Assembly (NCBI GenBank): GCA_900554705.1
Contig: USIH01000001.1
Span: 1 to 50,389 of the forward strand
Reading direction: 5' to 3'
From: an uncultured Eubacteriales bacterium
Lineage (GTDB): Bacteria > Bacillota > Clostridia > Oscillospirales > Oscillospiraceae
DNA: 50,389 bases
Shown: piece after piece, positions 39,494-45,619 of the stretch
How the letters are laid out: the number at the start of each line of letters is the position of its first letter
Position numbering within the stretch: the stretch's first letter is position 1
Translations under genes and position numbers: made by a program
The notes under the pieces: model-generated
Told to the model about the DNA's origin: nothing
What the model saw: the letters and a program-made list of their open reading frames with translations, nothing else
Databases searched by the model: none

Positions 39494-40452
39494 TATTTCG
39501 CCCCCTGCGGCTTATCTTCCGGCATCGGCGTGTAACACTTAAGCACGCGATCGTAAAACAGGTCGCAGTCCTTTACCTTTTTGTTCCATGCCACCGACAA
39601 TTCCGCCTCGGATGTAAGCGCGTGCTGGATTGCCTTAAAGTGCGGCATTGCTTCGTTTGCGGTATCTGCGTCCTTGATAGCTGAGATGATCGACCTGCCG
39701 GTTTCCATTGCAGCCTCATAAGCCGCCTGATCGGCAGCATTCTGAGCAACTTCGGCAGCGGCCTTGGCGTTGTAATCAGCAAACAGTTTGGTCAGGAAAT
39801 CGTTCTGACTGTTCGGACCGAGTGCCGGAATTTTCCAGACGCCGTGAATGCCGCGCGTACCTTTTGCGAAATAGCGCTCACAGTTGGAAAAACCAATGGT
39901 ACGATCGTTGCCGTAGATTTCTACAAAGCCACCCAGATCCATGGGTTCCCATACATTGTTCTTGGTCTGCCCCTCTACCTTGATGCGAAGCCGGGTGTTG
40001 TCGCCGTCCTTTTCTTCCACCGCGTGGAATACCACTACGATGTTCTTTTGAAGCTCATAGAAGCAGTAGTCCATGAGCCGGACGAACTCTTTTCCGACGA
40101 AGCCGTAGCCCTTGAGCGACAGGCTGCCGTCACGCTGACCGTATTTGGGATCCTGTTTGATTGCCCACAGGGACATGAGGGAAATGAGCTTGCCACCAGT
40201 ATCAAACACCAGTGTGTCAAAGCCCTGCGTGTTCATGGGTGTCAGATCGTCGAGGATTTCCTGATAGTCCTTCGGCTGAATGTACGGAGCGCGATAGCGC
40301 GGCTCGATACGGTCGATGCCAAAGTCTACGTCGATGTGCAGGGGATTGGGGGCGGACAGCGCCAGAGTGGATTTTCCGATGCCGGGATAACCGGCGATCA
40401 GCATGCGGATTTTCTTCGCGCCCTCCTGGATGTCGTTCGGGTTTCTAATCAT
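39493..40452 (-). CDS. Sak4-like RecA-fold ATPase
   Basis: 319 residues from ATG 40452 behind AAAGGAGC. Walker A is AGYPGIGKST (about residues 20-29), Walker B-like is FDTLVFDTG, followed by IVVVFHAVEEKDGDNTRLRI. This is the phage AAA_24/Sak4 single-strand annealing ATPase family. It should work with SSB and the exonuclease in homologous recombination. The C-terminus is an alanine-rich helix. Confidence 0.85.
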   Translation of the reverse strand: MIRNPNDIQEGAKKIRMLIAGYPGIGKSTLALSAPNPLHIDVDFGIDRIEPRYRAPYIQPKDYQEILDDLTPMNTQGFDTLVFDTGGKLISLMSLWAIKQDPKYGQRDGSLSLKGYGFVGKEFVRLMDYCFYELQKNIVVVFHAVEEKDGDNTRLRIKVEGQTKNNVWEPMDLGGFVEIYGNDRTIGFSNCERYFAKGTRGIHGVWKIPALGPNSQNDFLTKLFADYNAKAAAEVAQNAADQAAYEAAMETGRSIISAIKDADTANEAMPHFKAIQHALTSEAELSVAWNKKVKDCDLFYDRVLKCYTPMPEDKPQGAK

Positions 40453-40466
40453 GGTGATAGCTCCTT

Positions 40467-40724
40467 TCAGTTGGTAGCGGCTTCGCGCCGCAGAGTGATG
40501 ATTTCGTGGCACCGGAAACCGAAATTGCTTTCCCGGTACATTTCGGTCAGCTTGAACTTCTCCTCGTCATAGATGCTGGAGCAATTCACTAAGCCCTCGG
40601 TCTTATCGGGGTGATAGGCGCGGAACGCGGCACAGGCCGCGTGAGCGTCCGGTGCTTCGACCTCAGTCCAGCCACCGAAAAACGGCTGGCCGTCCGTGCC
40701 GTAGGTAAAATAGAACTTTGCCAT
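40467..40724 (-). CDS. Small hypothetical early protein
   Basis: 85 residues from ATG 40724 (TAATG overlap). KFYFTYGTDGQPFFGGWTEVEA then HAACAAFRAYHPDKTEGLVNCS is a common small phage protein in Clostridia, with a beta sheet and one helix. No function assigned. Confidence 0.68.
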   Translation of the reverse strand: MAKFYFTYGTDGQPFFGGWTEVEAPDAHAACAAFRAYHPDKTEGLVNCSSIYDEEKFKLTEMYRESNFGFRCHEIITLRREAATN

Positions 40725-41104
40725 TATCGCGCCTCGCTTTCCCACTTGATGCCGCCGCCGCTCAGACTGACGGCCATTGCGCCGAGGAATTTGACGTCGT
40801 CCTCGTCCAGCCCGATAAAGTCTCTCTCGCCAGGCGTGGTGAAGCCTTCTTTGAGAATCACGATGTTTCCGACAATGGGATTTCCGTGGCGCACGGTATC
40901 GTAGAGAATGCAGCCGAACAAATTGAGCGGCAGACCGTGCAGCAGTCCTTCCTCGTTGACGACCATGCAGAACGGACCGGGCAGGCCCTTCGGGTGTACG
41001 ACCTCGATCCATCCGCCGACAGCCTTTCCGATGGTCTCATAGGCAGGCTCGTCGAACTCCCTGACCTGCATCTTGTTTTCGGTAGTGATAACCAGTCCTT
41101 TCAT
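40724..41104 (-). CDS. DUF3846-domain protein
   Basis: 126 residues from ATG 41104 behind AAAGGAG. GKAVGGWIEVVHPKGLPGPFCMVVNEEGLLHGLPLN, with GNIVILKEG, matches DUF3846, frequent on conjugative elements and phages of Clostridia. Function unknown. It may be involved in accessory mobile-element biology. Confidence 0.82.
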   Translation of the reverse strand: MKGLVITTENKMQVREFDEPAYETIGKAVGGWIEVVHPKGLPGPFCMVVNEEGLLHGLPLNLFGCILYDTVRHGNPIVGNIVILKEGFTTPGERDFIGLDEDDVKFLGAMAVSLSGGGIKWESEAR

Positions 41105-41322
41105 CAATGCTCCTTTCCGGGGAAGCACTCCGGCTCCTCCCATGCGTCGGACTGCTTGATGCAGATATCGCAGCCGACGATATTCAAATCTTTGTCTCTG
41201 AAAATTTCCTCGCACTCTTCACCACAGACGGGGCAAATCGGGAAGGTCGGCTCTTTGCCGTCTGGGTAACCGGTGCGTTCCATGTTCTGGATAACAGGAT
41301 CGTCGGGGATGTCATTCCACAT
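41104..41322 (-). CDS. 72-residue zinc-ribbon protein
   Basis: ATG 41322 behind GGAGGCAGGGCC. CPVCGEECEEIF and CDICIKQSDAWE form a four-cysteine zinc ribbon preceded by an acidic N-terminus. Stop overlaps the next start. Not assigned to a family. Confidence 0.7.
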   Translation of the reverse strand: MWNDIPDDPVIQNMERTGYPDGKEPTFPICPVCGEECEEIFRDKDLNIVGCDICIKQSDAWEEPECFPGKEH

Positions 41323-41698
41323 CTGGCCCTGCCTCCTTCCCTGCAAGATAGGCTCGGACAATGTCTGTAATCCAATCCTGCATAGTGGCGTACCCATCGG
41401 CGCGGATGTGCTGTTGCAACACCGAATATTCGCCGTCCTCAAGCCTTGCAGAGATTCTACAGGTCAACCGATGGTCAGGCTTTTTCGGCTTACTGCGCGC
41501 CTCTAAAAGCTCAGGAGCAAACTCGGCATAAACAGCGTCGAGCGCGTCCGGCTTGATCTCCACGCCGTATGTATCGCCGTTTTCGCATTTGCTAAGCGCC
41601 ACCTTGTCATATTTGGGGTATAGCCGCTGGATAACAGCAACTATTTCCTTCGCAGGGATTTGCTTGGTACGTCGCAGCTCACGGAGTTTGTCGCTCAT
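41312..41698 (-). CDS. Phage regulatory-type protein with helix-turn-helix-like start
   Basis: 128 residues from ATG 41698 (TAATG overlap). SDKLRELRRTKQIPAKEIVAVIQRLYPKYDKVALSKCENG then EIKPDALDAVYAEF is a recognisable phage family that looks like an XRE helix-turn-helix. The second half, RLTCRISARLEDGEYSVLQQHI, resembles a ribbon-helix-helix. Likely an early transcription regulator. Confidence 0.7.
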   Translation of the reverse strand: MSDKLRELRRTKQIPAKEIVAVIQRLYPKYDKVALSKCENGDTYGVEIKPDALDAVYAEFAPELLEARSKPKKPDHRLTCRISARLEDGEYSVLQQHIRADGYATMQDWITDIVRAYLAGKEAGPDVE

Positions 41699-41883
41699 TA
41701 ACAATTACCTCCGTTTGCTTGACTTTCAAGCACTTGTTTGATAAACTGATCGCGGATGCTTGCATCTTCTGAGGTCGTTCCCGTGGCAGCGGGTGCGGCC
41801 TCAACTCTTTGTCTCCGGCAATCGCAAGGCTCTCCCGGATCAAGGTAGCAACCGCAATCGGGACAGACTCGATAATACGCCAT
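41698..41883 (-). CDS. 61-residue zinc-ribbon protein
   Basis: ATG 41883 behind GGGGAGTG. CPDCGCYLDPGEPCDC near the N-terminus binds zinc; a helical tail IRDQFIKQVLESQANGG follows. Small early protein of unknown role, coupled to the next gene. Confidence 0.65.
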   Translation of the reverse strand: MAYYRVCPDCGCYLDPGEPCDCRRQRVEAAPAATGTTSEDASIRDQFIKQVLESQANGGNC

Positions 41884-41906
41884 TGGTATCACTCCCCTTT
41901 CGTTAC

Positions 41907-42074
41907 TTATAGCAAGCCGCGTTCCCGCAGCTCAGCTTTCTTCTTTTCAAGCAGCTCTCGACCGTCAGGACGCTGCAAAAAACGAAGCAGCAAGTCGACG
42001 GTCGCATAGGAAATCTGATAGATTTTCCCTGGATGCAGTGCGCTGACATCTGCGCCTTTAACCTTTTCGTCCAT
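41907..42074 (-). CDS. 55-residue early protein
   Basis: ATG 42074 behind GGAGTGATTACA. It reads MDEKVKGADVSALHPGKIYQ, then YATVDLLLRFLQRPDGRELL and a basic helical end. Not recognised; possible accessory regulator next to Cro. Confidence 0.6.
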   Translation of the reverse strand: MDEKVKGADVSALHPGKIYQISYATVDLLLRFLQRPDGRELLEKKKAELRERGLL

Positions 42075-42135
42075 TGTAATCACTCCGAGTTGGCTTTGGT
42101 GGGAGCCTTTATGTTCTCTCAGACTGTCTAAATAT

Positions 42136-42336
42136 TTAGACACCATCATCAAAAAAAAGAGCGGCCACCGTAGTGTCAAGAGCCTTAGCAATTTTTGCAA
42201 GCGTCTTGGTTGTTGCGGCTTTTCCATCATTGTTCTCAATCATGGAAATTGTTTGACGGCTGACACCGCTTCGCACAGCGAGTTCCTCTTGCGACATCCT
42301 CTGCGCTTTGCGGAACTCTCTAATTCTGTAGCCCAA
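42136..42336 (-). CDS. Cro-like XRE regulator (TTG start)
   Basis: 66 residues. GGAGGTGA lies five bases before TTG 42336; the longer GTG start at 42351 would place the ribosome site inside the gene. YRIREFRKAQRMSQEELAVRSGVSRQTISMIENN is a classical helix-turn-helix, followed by TTKTLAKIAKALDTTVAALF. First gene of the early operon, immediately after the divergent control region; it should act as Cro against the repressor at 42501. Confidence 0.82.
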   Translation of the reverse strand: MGYRIREFRKAQRMSQEELAVRSGVSRQTISMIENNDGKAATTKTLAKIAKALDTTVAALFFDDGV

Positions 42337-42356
42337 AATTCTCACCTCCACTGTCT

Positions 42357-42433
42357 AAAGTTTTTGACAAAACGATAATACACCTACCATCAGTGCTTGT
42401 CAAGTTCTTTTTACAGATTTTGTCAAAAACTTT
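42357..42433. promoter_or_regulatory. Paired 16-bp inverted operator sites
   Basis: AAAGTTTTTGACAAAA at 42357-42372 and its exact reverse complement TTTTGTCAAAAACTTT at 42418-42433 flank the early promoter. They should be operators for the Cro/CI pair; binding at both could loop or block the promoter at 42375-42403. Confidence 0.75.
42375..42403 (-). promoter_or_regulatory. Early (lytic) promoter
   Basis: Minus strand TTGACA (42403-42398), 17-base spacer, TATTAT (42380-42375). Near-consensus sigma-70/SigA promoter between the operator repeats; drives the whole early operon down to the ArpU-like gene. Confidence 0.85.
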
Positions 42434-42444
42434 TTGCACAGGCC

Positions 42445-42473
42445 TTGACAACGACAATGCATTACTGTAAAAT
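42445..42473 (+). promoter_or_regulatory. Repressor promoter
   Basis: Plus strand TTGACA (42445-42450), 17-base spacer, TAAAAT (42468-42473). It transcribes the CI-like gene at 42501. Confidence 0.85.
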
Positions 42474-42484
42474 CTTTTTTACAG
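42465..42484. promoter_or_regulatory. Palindromic operator over the repressor promoter
   Basis: CTGTAAAA and TTTTACAG, perfect eight-base arms with four bases between, overlap the -10 box and start point of the repressor promoter. A half-site TTTTTACAG recurs near 42408. Probably used for autoregulation. Confidence 0.65.
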
Positions 42485-42500
42485 AAAAGGGGGCAATCAA

Positions 42501-42884
42501 ATGACACTGGCTGAACTGATAGCAGATTACAGAGCGTCAAACAATCTCTCGCAACGCCAAATGGGGGCGCAATGTGGCTTGTCTACTGGATATATTTCTT
42601 TAGTTGAAAAAGAAATAAACCCTCAAACTGGAAAGCCAATGGTTCCGACGCTGACCGTCCTTAATAAACTTGCAAAGGGCATGAACATGACTATTGATGA
42701 ACTTATCTCTATTTGTGATGATATGCCTGTAAACATTAACGAAAAGACCGCTCCCATCCATGAGAGCGGTCTTGAAGAAGAAATAGACCTTGAACTTGCC
42801 AGACTCATTCTATCCTTGTCACCGGCCCAAAAGCAGGCTGCAATGACCTACCTTCACTATCTTGCAGAACACAAAGATACTTGA
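42501..42884 (+). CDS. CI-like XRE repressor
   Basis: 127 residues from ATG 42501 behind a GGGGG site. LAELIADYRASNNLSQRQMGAQCGLSTGYISLVEKE is a helix-turn-helix; MVPTLTVLNKLAKGMNMTIDELI completes the domain. The C-terminus (EEEIDLELARLILSLSPAQKQAAMTYL) is a small dimerisation helix; no LexA-type peptidase, so induction would not be by simple self-cleavage. It is divergent from Cro and has its own promoter. Confidence 0.82.
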   Translation: MTLAELIADYRASNNLSQRQMGAQCGLSTGYISLVEKEINPQTGKPMVPTLTVLNKLAKGMNMTIDELISICDDMPVNINEKTAPIHESGLEEEIDLELARLILSLSPAQKQAAMTYLHYLAEHKDT

Positions 42885-42957
42885 CGAGAGTATTCTTTTC
42901 CTCGGCACTCAGTTTGGCAAGAAGGCGCAACACCTCCAGCAACTCTTTGCTTGACAT
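42805..42957 (-). CDS. 50-residue protein antisense to the repressor end
   Basis: ATG 42957 behind AAAGAGGTCGTACAAA with its own strong promoter at 42998-43026. SSKELLEVLRLLAKLSAEEKNTLVKYLCVLQD resembles the C-terminal helices of small phage regulators. Its last 80 bases overlap the 3' end of the repressor gene on the other strand, so transcription here would make RNA complementary to the repressor mRNA. Confidence 0.6.
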   Translation of the reverse strand: MSSKELLEVLRLLAKLSAEEKNTLVKYLCVLQDSEGRSLQPAFGPVTRIE

Positions 42958-42997
42958 TTTGTACGACCTCTTTCTATTTTGCTGCCGGCGCAAGCTT

Positions 42998-43026
42998 ATT
43001 ATAACGCAAAAACGCCTGTATGTAAA
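42998..43026 (-). promoter_or_regulatory. Promoter for the antisense gene
   Basis: Minus strand TTTACA (43026-43021), 17-base spacer, TATAAT (43003-42998): a near-perfect promoter 40 bases ahead of the small gene start and directed against the repressor. Confidence 0.75.
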
Positions 43027-43141
43027 ATAAACGCTAGAAAATAACACAAATTGTATTGTATTGCTTTTAATGCAGTATGTGTTCTTGCGGCTTTTTCATT
43101 GGGATGCCGATTTTAATTAATCGAAGCATGAGGTGGTTACT

Positions 43142-43462
43142 GTGAGTAGTTTTTCTGATAATCTCGTTTACCTTCGACAGAAAAATGGAATGTCTCAGCA
43201 AGATTTAGCAGACCGGTCCGGTTGCTCAAGAAGCGCTATTGGTATGTATGAAACGGGCAAGCGTGAACCGGATATTGAAACATTAGAGGCGTTTGCTGAT
43301 ATTTTTAATGTCGATATGGATTTCTTAACTGGGTGCGGAGCGCCAAGAGTACCCGTTGTTTCTGGCGAACGTAAGGAACTTATTGACATTATACCCCTAC
43401 TACCGGATGACATTGTACACGCTTTACTGACTATCGCAAATCAAGTTGTGCAACAGAGATAA
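43142..43462 (+). CDS. Second XRE-family regulator
   Basis: 106 residues; GTG 43142 fits the AGGTGG site five bases upstream. FSDNLVYLRQKNGMSQQDLADRSGCSRSAIGMYETGKREPD is a textbook helix-turn-helix with SinR-like FNVDMDFLTG after it. It heads a plus-strand group with the lipoprotein and the integrase, so it may control excision or immunity. Confidence 0.82.
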   Translation: MSSFSDNLVYLRQKNGMSQQDLADRSGCSRSAIGMYETGKREPDIETLEAFADIFNVDMDFLTGCGAPRVPVVSGERKELIDIIPLLPDDIVHALLTIANQVVQQR

Positions 43463-43490
43463 GACCATCAATAGAGGAAGGATATGAAGG

Positions 43491-43877
43491 ATGAAAAGAT
43501 TTGCTTTATTTTTGCTAATCGTTGCATTGCTTATGGGCGTGGCGGCTTGTTCGCCTGCTTCCAAAGCCAGCCAGAAAGGGCAGTCCGTAGCAAAGCAGGC
43601 AATAGAAACACTTGATGATTATCTTGACGGTAACACAACGTTAGATTCTGCGCGAGAAAAGCTCTTTGATCTTCATGACCAAATGTCATATACAAATGAG
43701 TATGCCGGAAAGGAAAAAACAGATGCCCAACAAGAGGACTGGTTTATTAGTCACCATCTTCTGATGGCCGCACTTGCTGTCGATATGGACAGCTATAAGG
43801 GCAACGCAGATACATATGACGATATTATCAAACAACGAAATGAGCTTGCTGCCCTTGTCGGAATAAAGAAAAGATAA
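43491..43877 (+). CDS. Small lipoprotein expressed from the prophage
   Basis: 128 residues from ATG 43491 behind AGGAAGG. Signal peptide KRFALFLLIVALLMGVAAC with lipobox GVAAC at residues 16-20, then a helical domain (KQAIETLDDYLDGNTTLDSA...). It should be anchored on the outer face of the membrane. Lipoproteins located between repressor and integrase often exclude superinfecting phages (compare Ltp of TP-J34); no sequence homology is claimed. Confidence 0.75.
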   Translation: MKRFALFLLIVALLMGVAACSPASKASQKGQSVAKQAIETLDDYLDGNTTLDSAREKLFDLHDQMSYTNEYAGKEKTDAQQEDWFISHHLLMAALAVDMDSYKGNADTYDDIIKQRNELAALVGIKKR

Positions 43878-43908
43878 CCACGCTTATCAACAAGAAGGTG
43901 GTGCTAAA

Positions 43909-45501
43909 ATGAACGATCAATCTACAAAAGGCGTCCTCTACTGCCGGTACAGCTCCCACGCCCAACGCGACGTTTCCATCGACCAGCAAATTAAAGAATG
44001 CGAAAAATTTGCAGAGCGAAACAACATCGACATCATAAAGGTTTATGATGACAGAGCCATGAGCGGGACGAATGATCGTCGGCCGATGTTTCAGGCTATG
44101 CTTGCCGAGGCGGCAAGACTGGATTATCAATATATCATCGTTTACTCCCTCGACCGTTTTGCCCGTGACCGCTATGACAGCGCAGTCTATAAGCGGCAGC
44201 TTAAATCCTGCGGGAAAAAGGTCTTGTCCGCAACGGAAAATATTAGCGACGATCCTTCGGGCGTCTTGATGGAGTCGCTGCTTGAGGGGCTTGCCGAATA
44301 CTATTCCAAGGAGCTTTCGCGGAAAATTCGGCGCGGCATGGACGATAATGCCGAGCGGTGTATGGCCAACGGATCACTCCCCTATGGCTACCGCCGCGGA
44401 AAAGATGGAAAGTATGAGATCGTACCGGATCAAGCCGCCGTCGTCCAAGAGGTATTTCTGCGCGTATCAAATGGCGAAAGCATGGTGAGCATCTATAATT
44501 CGCTCAACGCCAGAGGCTTGCGCACCAAAAGAGGCCATATCTGGAATAAAAACAGTTTTAATCGCCTGTTGTCCAATATCCGCTACACCGGAGTGTATGT
44601 CTATCGTGACAAGCAGATTCCCGGGGGCATTCCGGCAATTATTGACAAGGAGCTGTTTGATGCCGTGCAACACCATCTACATACAAAAAGCAATCCGCGC
44701 ATCTCCGGCGATATGCCAACACGGCGCCGACGTGAGAACAGCGTCTATCTCTTGACGGGAAAACTCTTCTGCGGGAAGTGCAAAAGCCCGATGGTCGGCA
44801 TCTCCGGCAAGAGCGGTGTGCCAACGCCATATTACTACTATGCCTGCAAGGCCCATCGGCAGACAAAGCTATGCGATATGAAAGCGGTTCGCCGAGACGC
44901 CATTGAACGCGAAGTCGCTGCGGCAATCAAGCGATATATCCTTGTTGATGATACGATTTCACAGCTTGCCGATTATGCCGTAAAGGCACAGAATGAAATG
45001 GCAAAAGATACAGCTTTGGACACGCTGCAGGAGCAGCTAACTGCAACGACCGCCTCCATCGGGAATATTGTCTCTGCGATTGAACGTGGCGCTTTCTCGG
45101 AAGCTATGCAATTACGCCTGTCTGAACTCGAGGCGGTAAAGAAATCCTTGGAAGAGGAGATCGCCTACAGCAAACTGCGCCGTGCACCGTCCTTTACCCG
45201 CGATGACTTTGTTGCTATGCTGCATCTCTACAGGGACGGCGACATAGATGATAAGGATTATCAGGAAAAGCTGATCGACACTTTTTTGATTGCTGCCTAT
45301 GTTTATAGCGATCATCTGCATCTGGTATTTGACTTCGGGCAAAACGCAATGGATCACGATATAGATATCGCCCTCGTCCAAAACGCCGATCGACAGGCAG
45401 ACGAACAAAATTTGTTTAAGGGTTGCAAGGCTCCACCAAACGAGGTTCGGACGAACACCTATTTTTTCAGCGGCGGTTTCGCCGTGACGTGTTCGCTCTG
45501 A
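43909..45501 (+). CDS. int: Large serine integrase
   Basis: 530 residues from ATG 43909. The resolvase domain (residues 8-145) has VLYCRYSSHAQ with likely nucleophile Ser15, then YSLDRFARDRYD and SGVLMESLLEGLAEYYSKELSRKI. The recombinase domain and a zinc ribbon (CGKC at 288-291, Cys313 and Cys322) follow, with a coiled coil near 365-410. It catalyses integration and, with a directionality factor not identified here, excision. It is the last phage gene on the right, so attR lies just after it. Confidence 0.95.
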   Translation: MNDQSTKGVLYCRYSSHAQRDVSIDQQIKECEKFAERNNIDIIKVYDDRAMSGTNDRRPMFQAMLAEAARLDYQYIIVYSLDRFARDRYDSAVYKRQLKSCGKKVLSATENISDDPSGVLMESLLEGLAEYYSKELSRKIRRGMDDNAERCMANGSLPYGYRRGKDGKYEIVPDQAAVVQEVFLRVSNGESMVSIYNSLNARGLRTKRGHIWNKNSFNRLLSNIRYTGVYVYRDKQIPGGIPAIIDKELFDAVQHHLHTKSNPRISGDMPTRRRRENSVYLLTGKLFCGKCKSPMVGISGKSGVPTPYYYYACKAHRQTKLCDMKAVRRDAIEREVAAAIKRYILVDDTISQLADYAVKAQNEMAKDTALDTLQEQLTATTASIGNIVSAIERGAFSEAMQLRLSELEAVKKSLEEEIAYSKLRRAPSFTRDDFVAMLHLYRDGDIDDKDYQEKLIDTFLIAAYVYSDHLHLVFDFGQNAMDHDIDIALVQNADRQADEQNLFKGCKAPPNEVRTNTYFFSGGFAVTCSL

Positions 45502-45511
45502 TCCGCAACAG

Positions 45512-45553
45512 AAACGCGCCGTCTTGAAAGTGATTCCGAGACGGCGCGTTTTT
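45512..45553 (+). terminator. Terminator after the integrase
   Basis: AAACGCGCCGTCT and AGACGGCGCGTTT form a 13-base-pair perfect stem with a 14-base loop, followed by TTs. It ends the lysogeny transcript and shields the flanking restriction gene. Confidence 0.88.
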
Positions 45554-45619
45554 GCTATCTGCATATCCAATTCCTGTCCTTTGCTCTTCTAAAATGATTG
45601 CAGAAAGCGAAAGGCGAAA

